Positions 35,239 to 45,669 of a DNA stretch of 64,000 nt are shown piece by piece (positions within the stretch are counted from its first letter, which is position 1; the number at the start of each line of letters is the position of its first letter). The position numbers and the translations under genes are program-made. The stretch is from Rikenellaceae bacterium (GTDB lineage Bacteria; Bacteroidota; Bacteroidia; Bacteroidales; Rikenellaceae), in contig SUZG01000003.1 in the NCBI GenBank assembly GCA_015060015.1, forward strand, positions 62,001 to 126,000. The letters are read 5' to 3'. The notes beneath the pieces were generated by a model that saw nothing but the letters and a program-made list of their open reading frames with translations, made no database searches and was not told where the DNA came from.

Positions 35239-36313
35239 ATACCCTTTGTCACTGCGTCGCAGGTTAGCGTTGGAGGCGTGGAGGCTAAACGAGAAGCAAC
35301 GCATCAAGGAGCACCCGCTACGCCAGCTGTTCTGGGAGTGTACGTTGCGTTGCAACCTTAACTGTCGCCACTGCGGTAGCGACTGCAAGAGAGAAGCGTC
35401 GCAGCCCGATATGCCCAAGGAGGACTTCCTGCGGGTATTGGACAACATCGCCGCAAAGACCAATCCTAATAAAGTATTTGTCGTCATAACCGGTGGCGAG
35501 CCACTGATGCGTGCCGACCTGGAGGAGTGTGGCCGTGCAATATACAAGAAGGGTTTTCCGTGGGGAATCGTAACAAACGGACTGGCGATGACCCAGCGAC
35601 GGCTGAAATCACTCCTTGCAGCGGGTATGCACACCGCAACGGTCAGCCTTGATGGTTTGGAGGAGGAGCATAACTTTATGCGTGGCAACAAGCACAGCTT
35701 CAAATATGCAGTAGAGGCCATAAGGCTGATGGCGGCAGAGAAAGATTTTATTTTCGATGTTGTGACTTGCGTAAACAGACGCAGCATCAAGACACTGGAC
35801 TCGCTGAAAGAGATGCTCATAGAGCTGGGTGTCAAGCAGTGGAGATTATTCACTATCTTCCCCGCAGGACGAGCAGCAAACGATGACGAGCTGAAACTTT
35901 CAAGCGAAGAGCATCGTCAGCTGATGGAGTTTATCAAACGTAACCGCAAGGAGGACAAACGCATCAGGATAAACTACTGCTGCGAGGGCTTTATGGGTAA
36001 CTACGAGGGCGATATCCGCGACTTTTTCTTCCGTTGTCAGGCGGGCGTCTCGGTGGGCTCGGTGCTCATTGACGGCTCGATAGGAGCCTGCCCCAGCATC
36101 CGTGCCGACTATCATCAGGGCAACATCTACAAGGATGATTTCTGGGAGGTATGGCAGAATCGTTACGAGCCATATCGCAACCGCGAGTGGATGCGTACGG
36201 GCATCTGTGCCGAGTGCAATATGTTCCGCTACTGCCAGGGCAATGGAATGCACCTGCGTGACAATGAGGGCAAGTTGCTCCATTGCAATCTGCAAAAGTT
36301 ATACGAAAAGTAG
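35231..36313 (+). CDS. radical SAM/SPASM protein of the rSAM/lipoprotein system
   Basis: This 360-residue protein has the radical SAM 4Fe-4S motif C41xxxC45xxC48 in FWECTLRCNLNCRHC, then VITGGEPLMR, GIVTNG and VSLDG, as in the AdoMet barrel. The C-terminal third is a SPASM-type auxiliary cluster domain with C269, C287, C326, C329, C335 and C352, including CAECNMFRYC. SPASM proteins usually modify peptides or proteins. The gene overlaps lipoprotein B by 8 bp, so the lipoproteins are its likely partners. If so, modification would have to occur before export, since this protein has no signal peptide. The reaction is unknown. Confidence 0.88.
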   Translation: MNKYPLSLRRRLALEAWRLNEKQRIKEHPLRQLFWECTLRCNLNCRHCGSDCKREASQPDMPKEDFLRVLDNIAAKTNPNKVFVVITGGEPLMRADLEECGRAIYKKGFPWGIVTNGLAMTQRRLKSLLAAGMHTATVSLDGLEEEHNFMRGNKHSFKYAVEAIRLMAAEKDFIFDVVTCVNRRSIKTLDSLKEMLIELGVKQWRLFTIFPAGRAANDDELKLSSEEHRQLMEFIKRNRKEDKRIRINYCCEGFMGNYEGDIRDFFFRCQAGVSVGSVLIDGSIGACPSIRADYHQGNIYKDDFWEVWQNRYEPYRNREWMRTGICAECNMFRYCQGNGMHLRDNEGKLLHCNLQKLYEK

Positions 36314-36396
36314 CCAATTGCAAAAAGGGGCAAGAGGCAGAACGCAAGAGGAAAGAGGAAAGAGGTCGCGACCGCTTGCAGAGAATCTTGCAGAGA

Positions 36397-36437
36397 AAAA
36401 GTAATGCCGTTTGGTTTGTCCAAACGGCATTACTTTT
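36397..36437. terminator. bidirectional terminator between the radical SAM gene and gpmI
   Basis: This is a perfect 18-bp stem, AAAAGTAATGCCGTTTGG with its complement, and a 5-nt loop. T-rich ends occur on both strands. The 80 bp before it are an unusual purine-rich stretch with no gene. Confidence 0.92.
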
Positions 36438-36455
36438 ATTTATATAGCGAAGATA

Positions 36456-37982
36456 CTACTTCATCTCAACCAACGCCTCGCCGGTCATCTCCTTTGGCTG
36501 CTCCAAGCCCATAAGCTTCAAAACCGTAGGAGCCACATCGGCCAAGATACCGTTCTTGACACTCTTCACTCTATCCGACACAACCACGATAGGCACAGGA
36601 TTGAGTGAGTGTGCTGTATTGGGAGTACCGTCCTCATTTACGGCGTTATCAGCGTTACCGTGGTCGGCAATCATAACAACCTCGTAGCCGTTAGCCTTTG
36701 CAGCCTCAACAACCTCCGACACGCACTCATCAACAGCCTTCACAGCCCTCTCGATAGCCTCATAAACGCCTGTATGGCCCACCATATCGCCATTAGCGAA
36801 GTTCAGACAGATGAAATCGAACTTCTGCTCGCCGAGAGCCACCACCAACTTATCCTTAACCTCGTAAGCTGACATCTCGGGCTGCAAGTCATAGGTAGCA
36901 ACCTTGGGCGAAGCGACCAGAATACGCGACTCGTTAGCGAACTCTGCCTCGCGACCACCATTGAGGAAGAATGTAACGTGTGCATACTTCTCGGTCTCGG
37001 CAATACGCAACTGCGAAAGACCGAGTGACGATACATACTCGCCGATTGTATTGCGAACATTCTCCTTATCGAACAAGATGTGCAAGCCCTCAAACTTGGC
37101 GTCATAAGGGGTCATACAGCAGTAGTACAACGGCATGGTGTGCATACCCTCCTCGGGCATATCCTGCTGCGTAAGGACGATTGTAATCTCCTTGGCACGG
37201 TCGTTACGGTAGTTATAGAAGATAACCAAATCGTTTGGCTTGATACGGCCGATAACCTCGCCATTCTCGTCAATGCGAACGATAGGCTTCACGAACTCGT
37301 CGGTAACACCCTCGTCATAAGAACGCTGCATAGCCTCCACCATATCGGTAGCGGCCTCACCAACGCCATTAACCAGCAAATCATAAGCCACCTTAACACG
37401 TTCCCAACGCTTGTCGCGGTCCATAGCATAGTAGCGGCCAATGATTGAGGCAATCTTACCGGTACGTTCTGCAAGTGCAGCCTCTACATCGGCAATGAAG
37501 CCCTTACCACTCTTCGGGTCGGTATCGCGACCATCCATAAAGCAGTGAACAAAGGTATTCTCGATGCCGTACTTCGCTGCAATCTCCGCCAACTTATAGA
37601 GGTGTTCGATAGATGAGTGAACGCCACCGTCCGATGTAAGACCCATAAAGTGAACATTCACGCCATTTGCCTTGGCATATTCAAATGCCTTGACAATCTC
37701 CTCGTTCTCGTAGATTGAGTTATCGGCACAGGCACGGTTAATCTTCACCAAGTCCTGATAGACAACTCTACCGGCACCGATATTGAGGTGACCCACCTCC
37801 GAGTTACCCATCTGACCATCAGGCAGACCTACATTCTCGCCATCGGTACGCAGCTCGGCGTGAGGATACTTCTCGGTCATAGCCGAGATATAGGCGGGGT
37901 GCATCTGTGAGATAACGTCAGACTTTGTGCCGTTACCGATGCCCCAGCCATCAAGAATCATCAATAAAACCTTCTTATCCAT
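36456..37982 (-). CDS. gpmI: 2,3-bisphosphoglycerate-independent phosphoglycerate mutase
   Basis: This cytoplasmic glycolytic enzyme of 508 residues interconverts 3- and 2-phosphoglycerate using two manganese ions and a phosphoserine. The alkaline-phosphatase-like start ILDGWGIG and the catalytic serine in [14 protein letters not shown] (S61) are present, with [37 protein letters not shown] and IADHGNADN. Length is normal. It begins 5 bp after alaS and surely shares its transcript. Confidence 0.97.
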   Translation of the reverse strand: MDKKVLLMILDGWGIGNGTKSDVISQMHPAYISAMTEKYPHAELRTDGENVGLPDGQMGNSEVGHLNIGAGRVVYQDLVKINRACADNSIYENEEIVKAFEYAKANGVNVHFMGLTSDGGVHSSIEHLYKLAEIAAKYGIENTFVHCFMDGRDTDPKSGKGFIADVEAALAERTGKIASIIGRYYAMDRDKRWERVKVAYDLLVNGVGEAATDMVEAMQRSYDEGVTDEFVKPIVRIDENGEVIGRIKPNDLVIFYNYRNDRAKEITIVLTQQDMPEEGMHTMPLYYCCMTPYDAKFEGLHILFDKENVRNTIGEYVSSLGLSQLRIAETEKYAHVTFFLNGGREAEFANESRILVASPKVATYDLQPEMSAYEVKDKLVVALGEQKFDFICLNFANGDMVGHTGVYEAIERAVKAVDECVSEVVEAAKANGYEVVMIADHGNADNAVNEDGTPNTAHSLNPVPIVVVSDRVKSVKNGILADVAPTVLKLMGLEQPKEMTGEALVEMK

Positions 37983-37987
37983 ATCTT

Positions 37988-40606
37988 TTATTCGTTTAAT
38001 TTTGCCATAATAATCTCAACAGCCTTGTCAATAGCCGCCTGCAAGCCATTTACATCCTTACCACCAGCCGTAGCAAAGAACTTCTGGCCACCACCGCCAC
38101 CGTTAAAGAGCTTGGCAGCCTCGCGAATGACAGCACCGGCATCCACACCCTTCGCAACGATATCGTCGCTGAGGACAATCGAGAGGTTGGGCTTAACGGG
38201 GTCTGCAATACCTGCGACCATAACCACATTCGTAGCCTTTGCACGCAAAGCATAGGCCAAATTCTTCAACATATTGCTTGCGAAGTTAAATTGACGAGCC
38301 ACGAGGAACACCTTCTCGCCCTCGGGACGTTCGGCGATAATCTTATCAACCAAAGTATCAATCTGCTGCTTGTGCAACTCCTCCAGCTCCTTCTGCAAAG
38401 CGTTGTTGCTTTCGAGCATCTTGGTAATTGCAGCCTCCACCTTCGGGCTGTTCACCAACTGTGAGATACCCTGAATCTGTGTCTCCAAAGCGTAGAGCAT
38501 CTCCTCGGCACGGTCGGCTGTTACGGCCTCAATACGACGCACACCGGCCGAGATAGCACTCTCACTCAAAATCTTGAACATACCGATAGTACCCGTAGCC
38601 GAGGTGTGAGTACCACCACACAACTCAACCGAGTCGCCGAACTTCACGACACGCACCTTGTCGCCATACTTCTCGCCGAACAATGCGATAGCACCCATAG
38701 CGTTTGCCTGCTCCATTGTTGCCTCGCGATTCTCCTCCAAAGGATAGTTCTGACGAATCAGACGATTGACGATACGTTCAACCTCACGCAACTCCTCGGC
38801 CGAAACCTTCTGGAAGTGTGAGAAGTCGAAACGCAAGCCCTGCGGAGTAACCATAGAGCCCTTCTGCTCAACGTGAGTACCCAGCACCTGACGCAACGCC
38901 TGATCCAGAAGGTGGGTTGCGGTGTGGTTGTTGGCCGCAGCCTGACGCTTTGCAGCATCTACGACAGCGGTAAACTTTGCGTCAATCTTCTCGGGCAGCT
39001 CTGCCACGATATGGATGATAAGACCATTCTCCTTCTCCGTAGCGATGACATTAACCTTCTCGTTGGCACTCTCGATATAGCCCGTATCGCCAATCTGACC
39101 GCCCGAATTACCATAGAACGGGGTCTGGTCGAACACCAGCTGATATGTGGTCTTGCCCTTTGATGTTACGCGGCGGTAACGTGCAATGCGAACGGGTGCA
39201 GTCAGTGTATCGTAACCCACAAACTCACTCTGATCGATTGAGAGCAGCTCCTGCCAGTCGTCAATATCCTGTGCCGCAGCATTACGCGAACGCTGCTTCT
39301 GTGCCTCCAACTCCTTCTCAAAGCCTGCGAGGTCAATCTCCACGCCCTGCTCGCGAGCAATCAGCTCTGTAAGGTCGATGGGGAAGCCGAAAGTATCGTA
39401 AAGCTCAAAAGCATCCTTACCGGCAATCACACCACCCTTGCCCACCTTGGCAATAACGCGGTCCAGAAGGTTGATACCCGTAGCCAGCGTACGCAGGAAT
39501 GAAGCCTCCTCCTCCTCGATTACGCGTTCGATAAGAGTCTGCTGCTGTTTGAGCTCGGGGAACTGATGGCCCAACTGCTCGGCCAGACCTGCAACGAGCT
39601 TGCACAATGTAGGCTCGTTGAAGCCAAGATATGTGTAGCCATAGCGAACGGCACGACGCAGGATACGGCGGATAACATAACCTGCCTTGGCATTTGCCGG
39701 CAGCTGACCGTCAGCGATAGAGAATGCGATAGCACGCAGGTGGTCGGCGATAACACGCATAGCCACATCAGCCTTCTCATCCTCGCCATACTTCTTACCC
39801 GCCATAGCAGCAATACGCGAAATGGTAGGCTGGAAGACATCGGTGTCGTAGTTTGACTTCTTGCCCTGCAAAATCATACAGAGGCGTTCGAAGCCCATAC
39901 CCGTATCGACGTGCTTTGCAGGCAGCGACTCCAACTCGCCATTTGCCTTGCGGTTGAACTGCATAAAGACAAGGTTCCAGATCTCGATAACGTGAGGGTG
40001 GCTCATATTGACCATCTCACGGCCGGGGATTTTCGCAACCTCCTCCTCGTCACGCAGGTCGAAGTGAATCTCGCTGCAAGGGCCGCAAGGGCCTGTCTCG
40101 CCCATCTCCCAGAAGTTATCGTGCTTGTTGCCGCGAATGATGTGGTCCTCGGGAAGGTACTGCTTCCAATAGTCGTAAGCCTCCTGATCGAAGGGCACGC
40201 CATCCTCCTCCGAGCCCTCAAACACGGTAGCATACATACGGCTCTTATCAAGGCCATAGACCTCGGTCAGAAGTTCCCACGCCCAAGAGATAGCCTCCTT
40301 TTTGAAGTAGTCGCCGAAAGACCAGTTACCCAGCATCTCGAACATTGTGTGGTGGTAGGTATCGTGACCTACCTCCTCCAAGTCGTTGTGCTTACCCGAC
40401 ACACGCAGACACTTCTGCGTATCGGCGGCACGCGGCGTAAAGCGAGGTGCATTGCCCAGGAAGATATCCTTAAACTGGTTCATTCCTGCGTTGGTAAACA
40501 TCAACGTAGGGTCATTTTTCACTACCATAGGTGCCGAGGGCACGATAGTATGCTCCTTTGAGGCAAAGAAGTCCAAAAAAGCCTGTCTGATTTTGTTTGA
40601 TTCCAT
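37988..40606 (-). CDS. alaS: alanyl-tRNA synthetase
   Basis: This 872-residue enzyme charges tRNA-Ala and edits mischarged Ser or Gly. The class II catalytic core starts with [19 protein letters not shown] and has [15 protein letters not shown] and [12 protein letters not shown]. The editing domain carries the zinc ligands HTATHLL and CGGTH. A C-Ala domain ends in [16 protein letters not shown]. All parts are in order and length is normal. A minus-strand TAATTTTG -7 box lies about 50 bp upstream, interleaved with the promoter of the divergent M23 gene. Confidence 0.98.
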   Translation of the reverse strand: MESNKIRQAFLDFFASKEHTIVPSAPMVVKNDPTLMFTNAGMNQFKDIFLGNAPRFTPRAADTQKCLRVSGKHNDLEEVGHDTYHHTMFEMLGNWSFGDYFKKEAISWAWELLTEVYGLDKSRMYATVFEGSEEDGVPFDQEAYDYWKQYLPEDHIIRGNKHDNFWEMGETGPCGPCSEIHFDLRDEEEVAKIPGREMVNMSHPHVIEIWNLVFMQFNRKANGELESLPAKHVDTGMGFERLCMILQGKKSNYDTDVFQPTISRIAAMAGKKYGEDEKADVAMRVIADHLRAIAFSIADGQLPANAKAGYVIRRILRRAVRYGYTYLGFNEPTLCKLVAGLAEQLGHQFPELKQQQTLIERVIEEEEASFLRTLATGINLLDRVIAKVGKGGVIAGKDAFELYDTFGFPIDLTELIAREQGVEIDLAGFEKELEAQKQRSRNAAAQDIDDWQELLSIDQSEFVGYDTLTAPVRIARYRRVTSKGKTTYQLVFDQTPFYGNSGGQIGDTGYIESANEKVNVIATEKENGLIIHIVAELPEKIDAKFTAVVDAAKRQAAANNHTATHLLDQALRQVLGTHVEQKGSMVTPQGLRFDFSHFQKVSAEELREVERIVNRLIRQNYPLEENREATMEQANAMGAIALFGEKYGDKVRVVKFGDSVELCGGTHTSATGTIGMFKILSESAISAGVRRIEAVTADRAEEMLYALETQIQGISQLVNSPKVEAAITKMLESNNALQKELEELHKQQIDTLVDKIIAERPEGEKVFLVARQFNFASNMLKNLAYALRAKATNVVMVAGIADPVKPNLSIVLSDDIVAKGVDAGAVIREAAKLFNGGGGGQKFFATAGGKDVNGLQAAIDKAVEIIMAKLNE

Positions 40607-40651
40607 TGTATATCGTTTTTGTTATTATTATCGTTATTATTCCGTAACGGA

Positions 40652-40682
40652 TTGCAAAATTAGACATTTTACGCTAAATTTG
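40652..40682. promoter_or_regulatory. divergent promoter region between alaS and the M23 peptidase gene
   Basis: For the plus strand, TTG at 40652-40654 and TAAATTTG at 40675-40682 are 20 bp apart. For alaS, TAATTTTG is read on the minus strand at 40662-40655. Confidence 0.6.
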
Positions 40683-40710
40683 CACCATAAAATTGAATAA
40701 TTTTAATAAT

Positions 40711-41676
40711 ATGAGGCGAAAAAGTCAGAATAACGACGCAACCGGCGGGCAGCGAGGAGTCTTGCACCGCATAAAGTCGTATCGTCTCATACGAAACCTG
40801 CTCATCGGATTTATTGTCGCATCGGTGATAAACCTGCTCTTTTCGTCACTCTTCTACACGCCCAAAATGTTCCGTCTGGCGGATGAAAGGCGTGAGTTGG
40901 AACTGCGATATGAGGTGTTGCAGAACAGGATACGTTCTTCGCAACGGAAGATTGACGAGATTCGGCATCGTGACAATATGGTTTACAGACCATTATTCTC
41001 CTCCGATACGCTTTCAATCGAGGGCATTTACACACCCTACGCCGAGCAGAAATACGCCCACCTGCAAGGCAACGACTTCTCGCCGATGATAACCTCGGTA
41101 TGGAAGGAGATGGACCAGCTGGCACGTTCTCTCTATCTGGAGTCAAAGTCGCTGGACGAGTTGCAGGTTTTGTCAAAGGACAAGGAGAAGTTCTCCACCG
41201 CCATTCCCGCAATATGGCCCATCGACAGAAGTCTTCTGCGAAACAAGATTGGAGCATTCGGTTATCGTATGCACCCCAAGTTGCACCGCTGGAAGTTCCA
41301 CAAAGGTGTGGATATGGCAGGACGCGTAGGCGACCCTGTATTCGCTACGGGAGATGGTGTTGTCGAGAGTGTTATATTGAGTCGAGCACGCACGGGCTAT
41401 GGCACGCAGATACTTATCAATCACGGCTTTGGCTACAAGACCCGCTATGCCCACCTGAACAAGACCCACGTTCAGCGTGGCGACAGCATAAAGCGTGGTC
41501 AGCTGATTGCCGACATGGGTAATACGGGTATCTCGACTGCCCCACACCTGCACTACGAGGTGATATATCGCAATTCACCCGTAAATCCGATTAACTACTT
41601 CGACAAGAATATGTCGGCCGAGGCATACAAGAGCCTTATGAATCAGATTCAGGAGGAGACCTACGAGGCGGAATAA
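40711..41676 (+). CDS. M23 family peptidoglycan endopeptidase, first of a pair
   Basis: This 321-residue protein has one N-terminal membrane helix (about residues 29-51), a coiled-coil stretch (about 55-100), and a C-terminal LytM domain. Zinc ligands are visible as HKGVDMAGRVGDP and HLHYEV, so the peptidase is probably active. It would cut peptide cross-links of peptidoglycan in the periplasm. The ATG at 40711 is taken, since the in-frame codon at 40693 is TTG and lies only 10 bp after the -7 box. A second M23 gene of the same layout follows after 68 bp. Confidence 0.9.
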   Translation: MRRKSQNNDATGGQRGVLHRIKSYRLIRNLLIGFIVASVINLLFSSLFYTPKMFRLADERRELELRYEVLQNRIRSSQRKIDEIRHRDNMVYRPLFSSDTLSIEGIYTPYAEQKYAHLQGNDFSPMITSVWKEMDQLARSLYLESKSLDELQVLSKDKEKFSTAIPAIWPIDRSLLRNKIGAFGYRMHPKLHRWKFHKGVDMAGRVGDPVFATGDGVVESVILSRARTGYGTQILINHGFGYKTRYAHLNKTHVQRGDSIKRGQLIADMGNTGISTAPHLHYEVIYRNSPVNPINYFDKNMSAEAYKSLMNQIQEETYEAE

Positions 41677-41744
41677 ACGGCGGAATAAGCAGGGGTATAA
41701 AGAATAGTTCTTCGGCCACAGCGTAAGGAGCAAGATTAAGAGAA

Positions 41745-42689
41745 ATGAGCAAAACGAACGACATACGAAAGACGAAGCGTAGCATCAGAGGACGCATAAT
41801 ACGCAACTTCATCCGACTATTTGCCTGGATGGGTGCCATTATGCTATACTACATACTCTTCTCATTGTTGTTTGACACCCCCTACGAACGCCAGATGCGT
41901 CAGGCCACCGAGGAGTTACAACAGCAATACGACGCTATGTCGGCACGCTACGACTCATTGGAGATGGTGATGAACAACATTACCGAGAGGGACAAGAGTG
42001 TCTTTCGTATTCTGTTTGAGACCGACCCTTATGACCTCGACACCGAGCAGGGCGACGAGAGAGTCATTCTGCACGAGCAGAACATATCGAAGTCGAAGCG
42101 AGAGCTGCACACCGACATCAGCCAACGCATCACAAAATTAGAGCAGAAGATGAACGAGGTGGAGTCGGCGTGGGAGACCATCCGCACGCGAAGCGAAGCG
42201 TTGGAGGGTAAAGGAAATAACATTCCGGCCATACAGCCCGTCATCAACAAGCAGCTGACACTGCTCACTGCCGGCTACGGAACAATACTCAACCCCTTCT
42301 TCCGCACACTGAAATCGCATCAGGGCGTGGACTATACCGTAGCAGAGGGTTCAAGCATCTTTGCCACAGCCGACGGTACAGTTAAGGAGATTTCCGACAA
42401 GAGTTCAACACTCGGCAAGACCATCGTCATAGACCACGGCAACGGCTACCAGACATCATACAGCCACCTTTTAAGCGTTCTTGTGACACGAGGACAGAAG
42501 GTGCAGCGTGGCGATGTGATAGCCCGTTCGGGTAACTCCGGCCTGTCGCTTGCTCCGCATCTGCACTACGAGGTACGCTACAACGGCATACGCATCGACC
42601 CTATCCACTACTTCTTTATGGAGCTTTCGCCCGACGAGTATCAGCGTATGATTCGCATCGCACAGTCGGGAATGCAGTCTTTCGACTAA
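41745..42689 (+). CDS. M23 family peptidoglycan endopeptidase, second of a pair
   Basis: This 314-residue paralogue of the preceding gene has a basic N-terminus, a membrane helix (about residues 22-44), a coiled coil (about 50-85), and a LytM domain with HQGVDYTVAEGSS and HLHYEV. Both zinc sites are intact. The central parts of the two proteins differ more than the catalytic domains. They are consistent with an old tandem duplication and may act on different bonds or at different times. No partner such as an Ftsx-like activator lies nearby. Confidence 0.9.
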   Translation: MSKTNDIRKTKRSIRGRIIRNFIRLFAWMGAIMLYYILFSLLFDTPYERQMRQATEELQQQYDAMSARYDSLEMVMNNITERDKSVFRILFETDPYDLDTEQGDERVILHEQNISKSKRELHTDISQRITKLEQKMNEVESAWETIRTRSEALEGKGNNIPAIQPVINKQLTLLTAGYGTILNPFFRTLKSHQGVDYTVAEGSSIFATADGTVKEISDKSSTLGKTIVIDHGNGYQTSYSHLLSVLVTRGQKVQRGDVIARSGNSGLSLAPHLHYEVRYNGIRIDPIHYFFMELSPDEYQRMIRIAQSGMQSFD

Positions 42690-42802
42690 CGGCAGAGTGA
42701 TAGCAGACAGACAAACCAAATCATTTTTTAGACAATTTGGTGGTATAATAGTATTGGAAAAGTGCTTTTCTTTTGCTATTTTCGTGACCAAATTGTTTTT
42801 CT

Positions 42803-45661
42803 ATGCAGAACACCTTTTTATCAGAAGTAGCTCAACAGCTTTACAGCCGCTATGGCAGCGATATCTCGTCGCTTACAATCGTTGTGCCGACACGCCGAGC
42901 AAGGCTTTTCCTGTCGGAGGCCATATCGAAAGTGGCAAACAGGCCGATATGGCAACCCGAATATATGTCAATGGACGATGTGATGCACACCGCAACGCCC
43001 CTCAAAATAGGCAACAAAATACGCATCATAAGCGAGTTATACAAGATCTATTCGGCCTTTCACGAGGAGAGTTTCGACCAATTCTATGCCTGGGGCGAGA
43101 CTCTGTTGAGTGATTTCAATCTTATAGACAACTATATGATTGATGCCGATATGCTATTCCGCAACATCTACGACCTGAAAGTGCTGGAATCGGACCTATC
43201 GTACCTCACGCCCGAGATGCGTCATGTCATACACTCGTTTTGGAGCCACTTCTCGGAGGAGAGCACACTGAGTGATGAGAAAAAGCGTTTTCTGGGTATC
43301 TGGCTCTCACTCGCCAAGGTGTATCACCAGCTTAAAGAGAGGCTCTCGGCTCTCGGCATCGCCTATCAGGGAATGATATACCGTTCGGCTGCCGACAACA
43401 TCAAATCAGGCAAGGAGCTACCCGACTGCTCGCGACACTATGTATTTGTGGGTTTCAACGCCCTCTCGAAGTGCGAGAAAGTGGTGCTGGATTTCCTCCA
43501 CACAAACGCCACCTGCGAGTTTTTCTGGGACCACGACGACTACTACACCAAGCAGCACGATCAGGAGGCGGGTCGCTTTATCAGCGAGAACCTCTCACGA
43601 TATAAACCTACGCTTGAAGTAAGCCACGGCAACTTTAACAGTATCAGCAAGAATTTTACCGCTATCTCCACCGTGTCGGATGTGGCTCAATGCAAGCATA
43701 TCCCCGACCTGTTACGCGAGATTTCTCCCGAGATGAAGTTCGACAAGGAGAGTGCTATCATCCTTACGGACGAGGAGCTGCTGATGCCTCTGCTCCACTC
43801 TCTGCCCAACGAGTGTGCCGAGAATATCAACGTCACGATGGGACACCCCATTCGCAATACCGCTGCCTACTCGTTTGTCGATAGGCTTATCTCACTGCAA
43901 AGAAACGCACAGCTCTCGAAGGGCGAGGTGAGCTTCTATCACGTTGATGTTACGGGCGTACTGCAACACCCCTACCTGATAAGGCTCTTCAAGCAGGGCA
44001 ACGCCATCTACGACCGCATCGTTGGCGAGCATATGATACGCGTCAAGCAGAGCATCTTTGCCGAGGAGGAGCCCCTGTTGCAGAAAATATTTTCATACTC
44101 CGACAGCTGGGAGAGCCTTGCAAGGCGTATCGTGGAGATTATAGACTCTCTGGTGGATATTGCCACGAACAACGACGAGGATATATCCATCAAGGCGAGT
44201 TACCTGTCGGCCATATCAGCAGGCGTAAGCGAGATAGCAAACTGCCTGAAACTTTGCGACATAGAGTTGGATATAAAGACCTTTGTGATGCTTCTGTATC
44301 GTCATCTGCCCTCCATCAGCATACCATTCAGCGGAGAGCCGTTGCAAGGCTTGCAGATTATGGGTATTCTGGAGACGCGAGCACTTGACTTCAAGAATGT
44401 AATCATTATGTCGATGAGTGACGAGAACTTCCCCGGCAAGCTCAGTGGCAAGAACTCATTCATCCCCTACAACCTGCGTCGTGCATACGGCATACCCACA
44501 CCCGAGGACCACGAAAGCGTCTATGCTTACTACTTCTACCGTCTTATTCAGCGTGCAGAACGCGTGGATATGCTCTACTGTGCCAACAACGGCGAGAGTG
44601 ACCCCAGCCGTTATATCCGTCAGCTGGATTACGAGGCACAATACCCCATAAGGAGGATAAACATAGGTGTAGATATCAAGGCCGAGGAGAATAAGGTGAT
44701 TACGGTCGAGAAGGATGACGAGGTTATGGAGAAGCTGAACCGCTATCTCGACCCGAAGAGCAAATCACGCCTCTATCCGTCATCGTTATCGCCCTATCTC
44801 GTGTGTCCGTTAAAGTTCTACTTCAAGAAGGTTGCCAATCTGGCAACGGAAGATGAGTTGGAGGACAACATCGACAGCAGAGTGTTCGGTAACATCCTCC
44901 ACTCGGCAATGGAGATTTTGTACAAAGAGTTTAAGGACAGAGAATATACCGCCGAGGATATGGAGAGTCTGCTCAAAGGCGACAAGATTGAGAGGGTTGT
45001 GACGGAGGCTATCGACAAAGAGCTGGCGAAGAACAGACATATTGACGAGGATGAGTATTCGGGCGACCTGCTGCTTAACAAAAACATTGTCATCAAGCAG
45101 ATTCGCGACAACATCATACCCTACGACAAGCGTCAGAGTGGTGTTGCCTTTGTCGGCTTTGAGGAGACCTATGAAGATAGCTTCCCGCTGAACGACGGCA
45201 GTGGCCGAGAGGTGAATATTGCGGGCAAGGCTGACCGTATAGACTCGCTGCCAAACGGCAATCTGCGTGTAGTGGATTACAAGACTGGCAAAAAGCATTT
45301 TGCAAAGGAAGACAAGACCGATTTTCAGGTTGAGCAGTTGTTCGAGGGCGAGGGTCGCGGCAAATATGACAATGTATTCCAGACGCTGATGTACTCGATG
45401 GTTATTGCGAACAACAAGAAGCGTGTGGTACAGCCCGGACTCTATTACATCAAGCAGATGTACAGTAAGGGGTTCAAGGACTATCTGACTATTAACGACC
45501 AGACAGCTGACACCTCCCTCTTTAAGGAAGATTTCGAGCAGCGGCTTCGGGTCGTTTTTCAGGAGCTGTTCAACCCGAATGTACCATTCAGGCAGTGCCC
45601 TGCTGATGAGGCCGAAAACAGTTGTAAATATTGTGATTTCAAAACCATTTGCAGACGCTAA
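42803..45661 (+). CDS. AddB-like nuclease/inactive helicase, PD-(D/E)XK family
   Basis: This 952-residue protein is the probable partner of the downstream AddA-like helicase in double-strand-break end processing before RecA loading. The N-terminal half is a degenerate helicase-like region with VVPTRRARLFLSEAI in place of a Walker motif. The C-terminal half is a RecB-type nuclease: YPSSLSPYLVCP, the glutamate/aspartate pair, and RVVDYKTGKK. C668, C941, C944 and C950 (CKYCDFKTIC) match the iron-sulfur staple seen in AddB and related nucleases. The stop is directly followed by the AddA-like start, so translation is coupled. Confidence 0.85.
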   Translation: MQNTFLSEVAQQLYSRYGSDISSLTIVVPTRRARLFLSEAISKVANRPIWQPEYMSMDDVMHTATPLKIGNKIRIISELYKIYSAFHEESFDQFYAWGETLLSDFNLIDNYMIDADMLFRNIYDLKVLESDLSYLTPEMRHVIHSFWSHFSEESTLSDEKKRFLGIWLSLAKVYHQLKERLSALGIAYQGMIYRSAADNIKSGKELPDCSRHYVFVGFNALSKCEKVVLDFLHTNATCEFFWDHDDYYTKQHDQEAGRFISENLSRYKPTLEVSHGNFNSISKNFTAISTVSDVAQCKHIPDLLREISPEMKFDKESAIILTDEELLMPLLHSLPNECAENINVTMGHPIRNTAAYSFVDRLISLQRNAQLSKGEVSFYHVDVTGVLQHPYLIRLFKQGNAIYDRIVGEHMIRVKQSIFAEEEPLLQKIFSYSDSWESLARRIVEIIDSLVDIATNNDEDISIKASYLSAISAGVSEIANCLKLCDIELDIKTFVMLLYRHLPSISIPFSGEPLQGLQIMGILETRALDFKNVIIMSMSDENFPGKLSGKNSFIPYNLRRAYGIPTPEDHESVYAYYFYRLIQRAERVDMLYCANNGESDPSRYIRQLDYEAQYPIRRINIGVDIKAEENKVITVEKDDEVMEKLNRYLDPKSKSRLYPSSLSPYLVCPLKFYFKKVANLATEDELEDNIDSRVFGNILHSAMEILYKEFKDREYTAEDMESLLKGDKIERVVTEAIDKELAKNRHIDEDEYSGDLLLNKNIVIKQIRDNIIPYDKRQSGVAFVGFEETYEDSFPLNDGSGREVNIAGKADRIDSLPNGNLRVVDYKTGKKHFAKEDKTDFQVEQLFEGEGRGKYDNVFQTLMYSMVIANNKKRVVQPGLYYIKQMYSKGFKDYLTINDQTADTSLFKEDFEQRLRVVFQELFNPNVPFRQCPADEAENSCKYCDFKTICRR

Positions 45662-45669
45662 CCCAAGAT

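Noticed and set aside
36314..36396. Purine-rich stretch after the radical SAM gene as a short peptide gene (possible RiPP precursor)
   Set aside because: No frame with a plausible start, leader-like composition or conserved core was seen. The lipoproteins are better candidates for the partner.
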